A stretch of 38,901 nt of DNA, from contig DATGZX010000169.1 of the NCBI GenBank assembly GCA_035296965.1, positions 1 to 38,901 on the forward strand, read 5' to 3'. The notes below the pieces were generated by a model. It made no database searches. It worked only from the letters and a program-made list of their open reading frames with translations, and was not told the DNA's origin. The translations under genes and the position numbers were made by a program. Shown one piece after another: positions 24,557 through 33,307 of the stretch (positions are counted from its first letter, which is position 1; every line of letters starts with the position of its first letter). Source of the stretch: DATGZX01 sp035296965. GTDB taxonomy: Bacteria; Planctomycetota; Planctomycetia; Gemmatales; Gemmataceae.

Positions 24557-27142
24557 TCAGGCAACTTGGCGACTCTCGCCGATCGGCGTTTCCACTGAAG
24601 ATCCATGAAAGAGTCCCGGCTTCGCCGTCCGCGGCCTTGCTGCTTGGCGACGAAGTGTCAGCCAGGATTCGAGGAAAGCCTCATCCAAACTCGGGTCGCA
24701 TGCGTCAGCAATGGCACTCACGGCATGGTCACGCCAATTCTCATCCATCGAGTCGCGGCTTGCACTTGCCTCTTCAATCAACAGGGAATAATGCGCCGCA
24801 ACCCGTTCCAGCGAGTGGCGATCGCGCACGTGACTTTCCGCGGCCTCGCCGAGACGACGACCTAGTTCGGGATGGTTATGGAGGCGCTGCAGGGCACCGA
24901 CGAGGTCCGGGATTTCATATTGCGGGGTGCGCACCTTCCAAGTGACGTGGTCCGGAATTTCGGCCATGGGGCCTTGATCGGATGTCACGCAAGCTGCGCC
25001 TGCGGCCATGGCTCGAAGCAGGGCGGCCGACGTCTCGCCGTGGGTCGGGTAGCGCAATTGAACGCACACGTCCGCGGCTCGGGCATGCGCGGAAAAATCG
25101 GAGAGAGAAACATGATGGGTAAAGTGCAACAGGTCGGCGATGCCTAGCTCCCTGGAGAGACGCAGCATCATCGCCATGAACTCTGGCGATCCTGTCCCGA
25201 CAAGGACTAGACGCGTGCCTGCGCGCATAGCCGCGGGCAATTGAGCAACCGCACGCAGGAGCATGTCAATTCGCTTCGAGTGGCCCAAGTGACCAAGCGT
25301 GCAGATCAGGAAGGCGTCCAGCGGCAATCCGAGGCGGAGCCGTTCTTCCTTTCGCGATTTCAGTCGGGGCAGGGGCATGATCTGTGGGACCAGGAATACG
25401 GGCGTATGGATGGTGCGCCGCAAACGTTGCCAGGCCCATCCTGAATGGACGACGACAGCTGACGCCAGCTCTAGCACCCGGCGATTCAAGGGAGCAAGAC
25501 CATGGAGTGCCCAGTTTGCAATCGCTCCCGTTCGCAGCCAATCGGCAAATTGAAGCTCGCCTTCATATTCAAGCTCCTCGACCGCGGGGTGAGTCCAGTG
25601 GCGCGCGTTTCGGGCGGAGTCCAGCATGCCGCCCAAATAATAATCATGCAGGACAACCAGGCCATGAAAACGGCTGAGCAGGTCGAGCATGTAGGTGTGA
25701 TAGTGGCTATTGCCCATTTGATAGACAAACAGATCGTATGGTACTGCCGCGTGCCTCTTAATCAGCTCGTCAGGACGCAAAACGCGGTATTGGACTTCCC
25801 GGGCGATCCCCACTGGCGCCTGCGCTGGATCCACGACCAATTCGATTTCAAAGCGGCTCTTGAGCGGCTCGAGCAGCTCGGCGGAGTAGTCAGAGATGCC
25901 GGAAGGGCACGGCGGCAATGGCGAGGCGAAGGCGAGGCGCCGACGACGGGGGCGGACGAAAGAATGGCTCCGCCGAGCATGGCAGAGATCATCAAGGGCT
26001 CCGGCGGCCAGCTCCGCCGATTTTTCCCAGCCAAAGCTGTTCGCGAAGGCGAGCCGTTCGTGCAGCCGGGCGTCGCGCGGCTCCGCCAAGGCATCCAGGA
26101 CTGCGCGGGCCATCGCTTGCGGAGAGCGAGCGTCGGCCAGCCAGGAGCTCGGGCCGGCGTATTCAGGAATCGAAGAGACATTGGAAGCAACTACGGGGGC
26201 GCCGCATTGTAAGGCCTCCAACACAGGCAGCCCCATTCCTTCATAGAGCGAAGGGAACAGGAATAACCGGCAGCGCTGGTACAGCGCCCTCAACTCGAGA
26301 TCGGTCACGAACCCAGTCAACTTCACATGAGCACTGATCCCCAGTTCCGCCGCAACTTTCTCGAGCCAGCCGCGTGCAGTGTTGGACAGGTGGCAAACCA
26401 CGACAAGATCGTGGGTGCGGCGGCAGCCATCCGGCAGGCAGGCAAAGGTTCGCAAGGCCCCGGCCATGTTCTTGCGAAAATCATCACCGCCTACATACAA
26501 GAAGAATTCCTTTTGGAGCGCCAGGCGCTCCTTGAGAGGCGTCAGAGTCGCCTGAAGTTCGGAGATGGATAATGGCACAAAGGTCGGCTCGGTGGCGCCA
26601 CCGATCTTCAGCAGCCGGGGCGATGCGTCGGGGAAGAAACGGCGAAAATCATTCGCGGAAGATTGCGAGATAGTCATCACCGTATCAACGCCGGTCAGCC
26701 GCCGAAGCTGGCGGGCGTACCAGGTGAATATGCCGCGGTCGTCCAGATACCGATTGGAAAAAATGAGAGGAATTAAATCGTAAAGTACGCACGCGAGCGG
26801 CGGCCTGGAGCCAACAAACCAGGGATTCACGCCTTCGCGTTCGAAGGGGCTCAAAATAAGCATGCAGCGCGGCTTGCGTGCACACAACCAGTCGCCGTAA
26901 TGGAGTTCGTTGACCCCTGCATTGCGCTCAGCGATGGCCAAGGGAGGCCGAAAGGTAAGAATAGGTAAACCGGCAGTTCGCGTGGCCTCGATCGGACTGA
27001 GTCGCCCGTTCTGCACGATCTCGATGTGCCAATGCGGTCGGGCTTTCACGAGGGCGGCAAGTAAATTGCGCGAGTACCGGCCTATGCCACGGTGTCCCGA
27101 CGACGACGTTTGCAGAGCTTGCACATCGACCAGCAGGTCCAT
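24557..27142 (-). CDS. Double GT4 glycosyltransferase (861 aa)
   Basis: One chain with two complete GT-B units. Unit 1 (about 1-390) starts GHRGIGRYSRNLLAAL, has FLYVGGDDFRKNMAGAL, and the donor motif EGMGLPVLEAL with E-x7-E at 301-309. Unit 2 (about 401-780) starts RLAFASPLPPCPSGISDYS, has LGHLGHSKRIDMLL and RYPTHGETSAALLRAMAAG. The tail of about 80 residues is polar. Such fusions usually add two successive, often identical, sugars such as mannoses in O-antigen-like chains; the sugars here are unknown. The start is 1 bp after the methyltransferase stop, so the two are translationally linked. Unit 2 closely resembles the truncated gene at the right edge of the window. Confidence 0.9.
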   Translation of the reverse strand: MDLLVDVQALQTSSSGHRGIGRYSRNLLAALVKARPHWHIEIVQNGRLSPIEATRTAGLPILTFRPPLAIAERNAGVNELHYGDWLCARKPRCMLILSPFEREGVNPWFVGSRPPLACVLYDLIPLIFSNRYLDDRGIFTWYARQLRRLTGVDTVMTISQSSANDFRRFFPDASPRLLKIGGATEPTFVPLSISELQATLTPLKERLALQKEFFLYVGGDDFRKNMAGALRTFACLPDGCRRTHDLVVVCHLSNTARGWLEKVAAELGISAHVKLTGFVTDLELRALYQRCRLFLFPSLYEGMGLPVLEALQCGAPVVASNVSSIPEYAGPSSWLADARSPQAMARAVLDALAEPRDARLHERLAFANSFGWEKSAELAAGALDDLCHARRSHSFVRPRRRRLAFASPLPPCPSGISDYSAELLEPLKSRFEIELVVDPAQAPVGIAREVQYRVLRPDELIKRHAAVPYDLFVYQMGNSHYHTYMLDLLSRFHGLVVLHDYYLGGMLDSARNARHWTHPAVEELEYEGELQFADWLRTGAIANWALHGLAPLNRRVLELASAVVVHSGWAWQRLRRTIHTPVFLVPQIMPLPRLKSRKEERLRLGLPLDAFLICTLGHLGHSKRIDMLLRAVAQLPAAMRAGTRLVLVGTGSPEFMAMMLRLSRELGIADLLHFTHHVSLSDFSAHARAADVCVQLRYPTHGETSAALLRAMAAGAACVTSDQGPMAEIPDHVTWKVRTPQYEIPDLVGALQRLHNHPELGRRLGEAAESHVRDRHSLERVAAHYSLLIEEASASRDSMDENWRDHAVSAIADACDPSLDEAFLESWLTLRRQAARPRTAKPGLFHGSSVETPIGESRQVA

Positions 27143-27143
27143 C

Positions 27144-28274
27144 TCAGGACTTCTCCGCTAGCACGAGGGCCAGCATGTTCACAGGATCTTCCTGAACGGC
27201 ATTTCCTATCCGGCTGCCTTCGGCGCTGAACCACCAGATGCCGCCTGCGCGCATTCCATAGACGCGCTCGACTACGTGCAACGGCTGCAGGAACGATTCT
27301 AAGCACGCGCGCTCGTGGATAACGGCACGACCGAACGGGCCAGTCTCATCGACCGACAGCGTGAGCAACAATCGTCCGCCGGGGCGAAGAACCCTGGCGA
27401 TTTCCGGAACCCATTCTCGTTCAAAGGCCCCTGAGGCAGCGTGCAGATGGCCAAGCGTTGCCAGATTCACGACTGCATCAAAGTGATTGTCTTCAAACGG
27501 GAGAGCCGCAGCCTCTCGCGGGCCAAGACAGCAGCGGCCCGGATCGACGCGCACGACCTGGTAGCCCAGCGCGGTCCGATCCAGGGTGTTGCCGCTGTCG
27601 GCGCCGGTGAGTTCCAACACTCTTGCCGGGGGGGCAGGCAGGCGCGCGTTGACGAATGTTTGTTCGAGGATGTCCACTGTGTCCTCTTGCCGCAAATGCT
27701 GGACGCCATTGCAGGAATCAGCGATGCGGGCTTCCAATGTTTCACGCCAGAGATGCATTCGATGGTGACAGTCGTCGATGCGTATGTCGAGTTCGTTGCG
27801 CTGTTGGTGGAGGGCGTTGTAGCATTCCTCGATGGTTCGGCATAGCGTGACCAACATCTCGGAGTTTTCATTGAGGCGCATGGCGAGCTGGTCGAAACGG
27901 GCCTGAATGGCACCAGTCGAATTCTCCAGACTAGCGATCGTGGCGTGATTGAAGCGCGTCTGGAGTTCCAGCCAGGGACGAATGAACGCCTTAAGTCCAC
28001 GCCGCGCCAGGCGAATCGCATGGCTCAAAAGGCCCGGCCGCGCTGTGGCGGGGTGACCTAAGGTGTTGCAATAGGGATCCAACAAGGGCCGGACGCTGGG
28101 CAGCGTTGCCACGGAGAGGGGCGCTGTTCGCTCGAGATGGAACGGCACCTTGGCGTACAGCTTGTCGTCCAAGACAGAAGAACGATGCACCTCGAGTCCG
28201 GTCTCCATAGCGCGAGCCAGTTCGAGAGCCGCACCACAAGTTCCTGCCTCAGCTTGGCTGGCATAGACGGACAT
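27144..28274 (-). CDS. SAM-dependent methyltransferase with N-terminal coiled coil
   Basis: 376 aa. A basic amphipathic segment (RLARRGLKAFIRPWLELQTRFN) at about 88-109 is followed by a long helical heptad region up to about 205. The class I methyltransferase domain follows: VLELTGADSGNTL (SAM loop, somewhat degenerate), AAALPFEDNHFDAVVNLATLGHLH (motif II region) and EIARVLRPGGRLLLTLS. Methylation of a glycan terminus or sugar is likely; chain-length capping is one possibility. The ATG at 28274 is used; a TTG at 28298 is created by a tandem duplication there. It heads a minus-strand run with the double glycosyltransferase. Confidence 0.83.
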   Translation of the reverse strand: MSVYASQAEAGTCGAALELARAMETGLEVHRSSVLDDKLYAKVPFHLERTAPLSVATLPSVRPLLDPYCNTLGHPATARPGLLSHAIRLARRGLKAFIRPWLELQTRFNHATIASLENSTGAIQARFDQLAMRLNENSEMLVTLCRTIEECYNALHQQRNELDIRIDDCHHRMHLWRETLEARIADSCNGVQHLRQEDTVDILEQTFVNARLPAPPARVLELTGADSGNTLDRTALGYQVVRVDPGRCCLGPREAAALPFEDNHFDAVVNLATLGHLHAASGAFEREWVPEIARVLRPGGRLLLTLSVDETGPFGRAVIHERACLESFLQPLHVVERVYGMRAGGIWWFSAEGSRIGNAVQEDPVNMLALVLAEKS

Positions 28275-28322
28275 GGAAGTTCCCGTCTCTAACTTCAATG
28301 GAAGTTCCCGTCTCTAACTTCA
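28273..28322. repeat. Perfect 25-bp tandem duplication at the methyltransferase start
   Basis: Positions 28273-28297 are repeated without mismatch at 28298-28322, covering the start codon and its upstream leader on the minus strand. Read on that strand, each unit contains GAGACGGGAACTTCC just before an ATG or its equivalent, so the duplication copies the ribosome-binding context. Confidence 0.95.
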
Positions 28323-28512
28323 CACGTGCGAGTCGGCTTGGATATCTCAGCGAGGTCCGCGCCGCGATGATGTAGAACCGGGGCGTGTTGTCAGGGAACC
28401 GTCAGCCTCGAACATGCTGACGATGACACGGACTTTGAAATGCTCGATAGGCACGATTCCTGAGTTTCCGGCAAGAAAGTGGGAATCTGCCCCAGGCTAT
28501 CAAGCGGCGCTG

Positions 28513-28541
28513 CTTATAACAAAGCGTGGGGTTCGTAACAA
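28513..28541 (-). promoter_or_regulatory. Possible promoter for the methyltransferase/glycosyltransferase run
   Basis: On the minus strand TTGTTA (28541-28536) and TATAAG (28518-28513) are 17 bp apart: four and five of six consensus matches. Transcription would start near 28506, giving a leader of about 230 nt that includes a 7-bp hairpin at 28400-28422 (CGTCAGC/GCTGACG, 9-nt loop) and the 25-bp duplication. Confidence 0.42.
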
Positions 28542-28560
28542 TATCACTCTCGGCTCGCCT

Positions 28561-29799
28561 TTAGGACTGCGCGGGCGGAGGAAGGGTCTGCCGCGCTGAC
28601 TCCGCGCCAGTCGGGTCGGTCTCGATGACGGCAAAGGGCGCCTCCGCGCAAACGTCCTGGATGCGAATTCCGCGGCGACCTTCGAGAATCGCCAGCAGCG
28701 ACGGCAGTACATGCGCACGCCGCCATCCTTGCGTAAGCGACGACTCCGCTGGAAGTGATTCTCCTTGCAATCGGGCACGCACTAGAGAGCGCACATCTTG
28801 ATTGTTGGCGACCAGGTTTGCTGCCAGATGCTCGCGCGTGCAGAAGTCGCCAAGCACCGCCGTTAAAACATTGGCGATAAGTGCAACTTGTGGTGGGTCC
28901 TGTTCTCGCTCGGCGGCGGTCGGGCATTGCTCAATAGGTAAGGCGCGGGCCCGCTCCACGGCGCTCAGGATTTCCGGCAAGTCGCGGCGGCGTAAGCCAC
29001 GCATGACCTGCAGATCGCGTTCGCGCGTCGGTGAGCGGCGGGCAATCTCAATGATGAGATCGTCACGGACGATGGTCCGCGCCGGCCGGTTCGTCCGTGC
29101 TGCGGTTTCTTCCCGCCAGCGGCTCAACTCGCGCACGATCGCCAGCCGCCGGCGGTCGAGCGACCCCAAACCCCGCAGTTTGCGCCACTTCTCCAGGGCC
29201 GGTTCTTCCGGCGCCGCGTTTGCCGACAGCCTGGCGAATTCCTGGCGTGCCCACTCCGGGCGCCCCAGCGAGTCTAATCGCTCCGAGACGCGTTCCCACA
29301 AGGGCAAGAGGTAACGCACATCGTCAAAAGCATAGCGGATTTGTTGCTCGGTGAGGGGTCGATCACGCCATTCCGTGAGCGTTTCTGCCTTGGCAAGGTG
29401 CACGCCCAGCACCTGGCTAACCAGTGCGGCATGTCCCAAGGGATATGCCAGCCCCACCAGGCCGGCGGCGATCTGCAGGTCGAAGAGGTTGCCCGGCGTC
29501 TGTCCGGTCCAGAGCCGGCACAAACGCACCTCTTCGCGAGCCGCGTGAACGATCACGAGATTTGCAGGGTCGGTCACAAGCCGCCAGAAGGCATCCAGCG
29601 GTCCAACTGTCACGGGATCAATCAGAATGAGACGATCGGCTGTGGCGACCTGGACGAGGCAGAGACGGGGATGATAGGTGTCCTCCCCTACAAACTCCGT
29701 GTCGAAGCCAAACTTCCGGCAAGAGGCCAGGTATTCGCAACACGCAGCCAATTCGTCCGGCCGAGTGACCATCTCTTCCATAGGATCGGGAATTGTCAT
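28561..29799 (-). CDS. rnd: Ribonuclease D-like 3'-5' exonuclease with HRDC domain
   Basis: 412 aa. It trims 3' ends of tRNA and other structured RNAs. The DEDDy catalytic set is visible: FDTEFVGEDTY (Asp and Glu of Exo I), VIVHAAREEVRLC and NLFDLQIAAGL (Exo II), and YAFDDVRYLLPLW (Tyr and Asp of Exo III). An HRDC-like helical domain follows at about 235-305 (WRKLRGLGSLDRRRLAIVRELSRWRE), then a second helical region. The ATG at 29799 is chosen because upstream residues, overlapping the SDR gene, are not family-like; the ribosome site is weak. It starts 13 bp after the SDR stop and is probably cotranscribed with it. Confidence 0.92.
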   Translation of the reverse strand: MTIPDPMEEMVTRPDELAACCEYLASCRKFGFDTEFVGEDTYHPRLCLVQVATADRLILIDPVTVGPLDAFWRLVTDPANLVIVHAAREEVRLCRLWTGQTPGNLFDLQIAAGLVGLAYPLGHAALVSQVLGVHLAKAETLTEWRDRPLTEQQIRYAFDDVRYLLPLWERVSERLDSLGRPEWARQEFARLSANAAPEEPALEKWRKLRGLGSLDRRRLAIVRELSRWREETAARTNRPARTIVRDDLIIEIARRSPTRERDLQVMRGLRRRDLPEILSAVERARALPIEQCPTAAEREQDPPQVALIANVLTAVLGDFCTREHLAANLVANNQDVRSLVRARLQGESLPAESSLTQGWRRAHVLPSLLAILEGRRGIRIQDVCAEAPFAVIETDPTGAESARQTLPPPAQS

Positions 29800-29812
29800 G
29801 AAGAATGCATTG

Positions 29813-30610
29813 CTATTTGGGAAGCGAGTATTGCCCCTCACTGACGCACCAGCCGCCATCGACCGGAAGAACCACGCCGGTAATGAAATGCGCTGTGTCG
29901 CTGCACAAAAATACGGCCGCCTCACTGCAATCATCCGGCTGCCCTGCACCGTTGGTCAAGGGCTGTTTGCTGCACAAGAACTCTCGAATGCTCGCGTCCT
30001 GCACCGCCCTGCTCGCCATGGGCGTGTCGATCAATCCCGGCGCGATCACATTGACACGAATCCTTGCTCCAGCATAGCGCGCAGCCGCCTGCCGGCTCAT
30101 GGCGATTATTCCGCCTTTGCTGGCAGTGTATGCAAAGGTGTCAAAGTACCGAGGCGAAGGAGCAATTGCGAGAACGCTGGCCATATTCAATAGCGCTCCC
30201 GGCTGACCTTGCTTCAAGAACGAGCGCACAGCCGCCCGGTTCGTCAGGAAGGTGCTTTTGAGGTTGGCGTCGATGGTTGCTTGCCAGCCCTCCTCAGTGC
30301 ATTCATGCAAGGGGCCGTCGCCCGCGTGCCTTCCGCTGCTGCCAGCTGCATGGTACAGCACGTCAAGCCCGCCCAGCCTGTCCGAGGTCTCTGCAAAGAG
30401 TTTGTCGACTTCTGCTGCCTGACGCGCATCGCAAGCGAGCCAAGCGATCAGTCCATTTTCTGTAAGTAATTCTGCATCGTGCTCATCCATTGCCAGACCG
30501 GCAACCAAGAGCCGGGCACCTTCCGCGAGGAATCGCTTCGCCGCGGCGAAGCCAATCCCCGACGTGCCTCCAACAATCAAACAGCGTTTGTTCTCGAGAC
30601 GACCTGCCAT
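29813..30610 (-). CDS. Short-chain dehydrogenase/reductase (classical SDR)
   Basis: 265 aa. IVGGTSGIGFAAAKRF is the cofactor loop, YHAAGSSG corresponds to the NNAG motif, LLNMASV carries the catalytic Ser, and YTASKGGIIAM the Tyr-x3-Lys. It ends with the usual DGGW segment. This is a generic NAD(P)-dependent alcohol or sugar oxidoreductase; the substrate is not predictable. The partner gene upstream, a SIS-domain protein 21 bp away, hints at sugar or sugar-phosphate metabolism. No clear Shine-Dalgarno precedes the ATG. Confidence 0.88.
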   Translation of the reverse strand: MAGRLENKRCLIVGGTSGIGFAAAKRFLAEGARLLVAGLAMDEHDAELLTENGLIAWLACDARQAAEVDKLFAETSDRLGGLDVLYHAAGSSGRHAGDGPLHECTEEGWQATIDANLKSTFLTNRAAVRSFLKQGQPGALLNMASVLAIAPSPRYFDTFAYTASKGGIIAMSRQAAARYAGARIRVNVIAPGLIDTPMASRAVQDASIREFLCSKQPLTNGAGQPDDCSEAAVFLCSDTAHFITGVVLPVDGGWCVSEGQYSLPK

Positions 30611-30631
30611 GGCAGAAGAAAGAACGAAGGG

Positions 30632-31465
30632 TTACTTTATTCCATGCGATCCTTCTGATTGCGGGCTTGCCGCCCCTTGCCTGGCGTAGAGCGGGCCAAT
30701 CCTGCGTGCGTATTGAGCATAGAAGTATTCAAGCTGCTCCTCGACGCTACGACTCCCGACAAACTGGTGGCTCGGCAAAAACACCGGTTCGATGCCCCGG
30801 TCGACAAGTCGTTGGGCTACCTCGCAGCGCAGCATGTTCATGATCATTGCTCCGCCGAGGGTGCTGAAAGGACCGGTTTTATGCTGGCTCCCGTCCAGAG
30901 ACAACAATGTGTCGCCGACTGGGGCGCCGTTGTCAAGGATCACGTCCGCTACATCCGTTAGCTTGTTACCTGAATGGTGAGCTGGCCGCGCCTGCTCGCA
31001 ATGGGCCCGGCTCACGACGCCGATGACGCTCAACCCGCGCCGCTTGGCTCCTTCCGCCATTTCGACGATGATCTCGCGGATGCCGCTCGTGGAAATGACA
31101 ATGAACACGTCCAGGGGTCCAAAGGCGAAGTTCCTGAGGATTTGCTCGGCGTAGCCTGGCGTCTTCTCCAAATGCAAACTCTGCCTCAGGCCGTTGGGAC
31201 CGACGATGGAGTTATGGTACGTCAGCGCCAACTCCACAATCGTGTGCCAGCCGACGAAACAGCCCTGCCGTGGCGTCATCTCCTCGCAGAGCACTCGACT
31301 GTGCCCGCAGCCGAACAGGTGCACCAGGCCTTCGCCGGCAATGGCATCTGTGCACAAGGTCGCGGCCCGGTCGAGCGCAACTCGTTGCGGATTGATGAGT
31401 TGCTGCAGGCGCTCCAGCGCGGCATGATAGAATCGTTCGGCAGCCGGCAGGGATGGCGTTGGCAT
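30632..31465 (-). CDS. SIS-domain protein, putative sugar isomerase
   Basis: 277 aa. The SIS fold is shown by HLFGCGHSRVLCEEM near residue 50 and by VFIVISTSGIREIIVEMAEGAKRRG near 120-145, which bind the phosphate of phosphosugars in this family. A C-terminal segment PVFLPSHQFVGS is shared with the UPF0309-like 'sugar isomerase domain' proteins. It may isomerise or sense a phosphosugar. It is first in a probable SIS-SDR-RNase D unit; a divergent 128-bp gap separates it from the Sm-like gene. Confidence 0.8.
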   Translation of the reverse strand: MPTPSLPAAERFYHAALERLQQLINPQRVALDRAATLCTDAIAGEGLVHLFGCGHSRVLCEEMTPRQGCFVGWHTIVELALTYHNSIVGPNGLRQSLHLEKTPGYAEQILRNFAFGPLDVFIVISTSGIREIIVEMAEGAKRRGLSVIGVVSRAHCEQARPAHHSGNKLTDVADVILDNGAPVGDTLLSLDGSQHKTGPFSTLGGAMIMNMLRCEVAQRLVDRGIEPVFLPSHQFVGSRSVEEQLEYFYAQYARRIGPLYARQGAASPQSEGSHGIK

Positions 31466-31593
31466 GGAGAACCAGGTGACTAGATCAGACGAGGCCGGCG
31501 GTCACTCAGGGCACGCGCCCCGATCAAGGATTAAGATAGCGAGAGACAGACCAGCCGGGTACCCAATGCGAGCGGACTCCGCCGGAGTAGATC

Positions 31594-31857
31594 ATGCTGC
31601 AGGAGTTAATCGGACAAAAAGTGGTGGTCGACATGCGCAGTACCTACGTGTGCCTCGGCACGCTTGAAAACGCGGACGAGCATTTCTTACAGCTTCGCAG
31701 TGCCGACCTCCACGATTTCCGCGACACGCAAACATCTCGCGAAGCCTATGTTGCCGAGTCCAACGCCACGGGGATCAAACGCAACCGTAAGCGGGTGCTC
31801 GTCAGTCGCGCAGACATGGTGGCGATCTCACGCCTGGAAGACGTGGTGGATGACTGA
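31594..31857 (+). CDS. Small Sm-like (LSm fold) protein
   Basis: 87 aa. The pattern IGQKVVVDMRSTYVCLGTLENADEHFLQL resembles Sm motif 1, and KRVLVSRADMVAISRLED near the end resembles Sm motif 2, with a charged variable loop between. Bacterial members of this fold include Hfq and several uncharacterised short proteins; this is not Hfq, whose conserved YKHAI-type segment is missing. An RNA-related or a structural role is possible. GGAG lies 6 nt before the ATG. The gene stands alone, convergent with the DinB-like gene. Confidence 0.7.
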   Translation: MLQELIGQKVVVDMRSTYVCLGTLENADEHFLQLRSADLHDFRDTQTSREAYVAESNATGIKRNRKRVLVSRADMVAISRLEDVVDD

Positions 31858-31903
31858 ATTGCCCTCATCGAAGAGACCATCGCAGGCGCTGGTTTTGCAA
31901 ACT

Positions 31904-32458
31904 TCATGTCCGCTTGGCCGGCGGGGCTTTTCCGCCGGCAAGCCGCTTTCGCAGGATCTCCAGGTGATGGCGCGTATGACCAAGGAGGATGTAAGCCAGG
32001 GCACGAACGCTTACGCTGTTGCCGTTGGCCACGCCGCTCCTGGACCACGCAGCAGCTGGCAGCTGCTGAAAGTGCAGCACATTCGCGCGGCGCACGAGTT
32101 CGAACTCCGTGAGCAGGTCGCTGAAGAGGCTGTCATCGAAAGCGGCATTGCTAACATACACATTCTCGTCGAATCCGGATAACGGCGTCGGATCGTTCCG
32201 GGCAAAGCGAAAAGCCCGGTGGCCAAACACGCGCTCCGCATCGGTCAGATGCCCAACCACTTGCTTGACGCTCCACGTGTACGGTGCGTGGCGAGTGTTG
32301 GCTATTGACTCCGGCAGGCCTCGGAGCAGACCAAGCATCTCTTCCAGCTGTCTGGTCAAAGCCGGCAGGACATCGTCTTCGCTCGCCAGAGACATGTAGT
32401 TCGCATAAAAGGGCGCGTATTCTGTTGCTTCGGGCCGAGAGGGGCTTGCGATTGGCAC
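31904..32458 (-). CDS. DinB-like metal-dependent four-helix-bundle protein
   Basis: 184 aa. The sequence RPEATEYAPFYANYMS at the N-terminus, WSVKQVVGHLTDAERVFGHRAFRFARND in the middle and LGHTRHHLEIL at the end match the DinB/YfiT superfamily. The His of VVGHLTD and the two of HTRHH would form the three-His metal site. Members are thiol-dependent transferases or stress proteins; the substrate is unknown. The GTG at 32458 has AAGGAG six nt upstream and a family-like N-terminus; the longer frame to 32572 lacks both. Confidence 0.85.
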   Translation of the reverse strand: MPIASPSRPEATEYAPFYANYMSLASEDDVLPALTRQLEEMLGLLRGLPESIANTRHAPYTWSVKQVVGHLTDAERVFGHRAFRFARNDPTPLSGFDENVYVSNAAFDDSLFSDLLTEFELVRRANVLHFQQLPAAAWSRSGVANGNSVSVRALAYILLGHTRHHLEILRKRLAGGKAPPAKRT

Positions 32459-33307
32459 GGGGGTCTCCTTCGCATGAACGAGCCATGAACTAGATTCACT
32501 CTTTACCAGGCTCCGCCTGCTCAATGCGACCCATTGAGGTGGAAGCGAGCCAGATTCTTCAGCATGAGACACCTTGAGTCAGAGCCGACAACCAGGCGTC
32601 ATTAAGAATAAATTACTGAGTTTTCCCTCTTGGGGAACAGACCTTCTCAAAACCCTCCGATTGAGGCTCCGCTGCCGCCTGGCGTTCTGGCGGGTCAGCA
32701 TGGGTACGCGAAAATCGTCCGCTTTCAAGCGGCTTTCCCGGCTAAAAGCTCATCAATTCAGACTCGACAGAGCACTCAAGCGCTCAAATCAAAACGCCAA
32801 CAAGGCAGACCCTCTGGCCAGCGGTCACGCCGAGGCCGTCGTTTCGTCGTAGCGACGAATCGGCTAGGGTGCTCACTTTGGATTCCAAACGATAACTTCC
32901 GCCGGATCACGGCGCGACGCAACGGCCGCTTGCTGGCATTATTCGTTGCCTAAACGTTCTCCCGATCCAAGAATGATTACCGTCGGTCCAGATGGTTTTA
33001 CCAGTGCTTGCAGATACCCCGCGCTTGGCGGTTGCCGCTGCAAATCGTCCCGTCGCGGCGGCGGATTCGTAAGCCGCGCGCAGGCTCACATTCCAGGCGC
33101 CATCTCGCAAGTGAGCGGCTGGAGCTTGGTTGTGCGAAAACGCACAGCCAAGTTCATCCGCAATCTCGCAGCAGACTTGTTTTGCAGTCCCCCATCATCG
33201 ATATGCACCGTCATTGAGCAAAAGTGCGTTTTGGCAAGCGGATTGCTACAAGAGAGGTGGGGTTTTGCTCTATCCCTCAGGTTTCGCCCTAAATCGGGGA
33301 GATCGGG
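32459..33307. other. 849-bp region without a recognisable gene
   Basis: Short frames exist on both strands but none shows motifs, a good ribosome site or neighbour-like codon use. One perfect 7-bp hairpin TTCGTCG/CGACGAA with a 3-nt loop is at 32843-32859, with no T-tract. The stretch may be decayed sequence between two functional blocks, and should hold promoters for the DinB-like gene and for the gene at 33308. Confidence 0.45.

Noticed and set aside
25502..26212. 236-aa plus-strand frame inside the double glycosyltransferase
   Set aside because: It is antisense to clear GT4 motifs, has no family pattern of its own and no ribosome site.
32630..32953. 107-aa plus-strand frame in the 849-bp gap
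   Set aside because: It is Arg/Gln/Ser-rich of low complexity, without a ribosome site or motifs; it competes with an overlapping frame at 32574.
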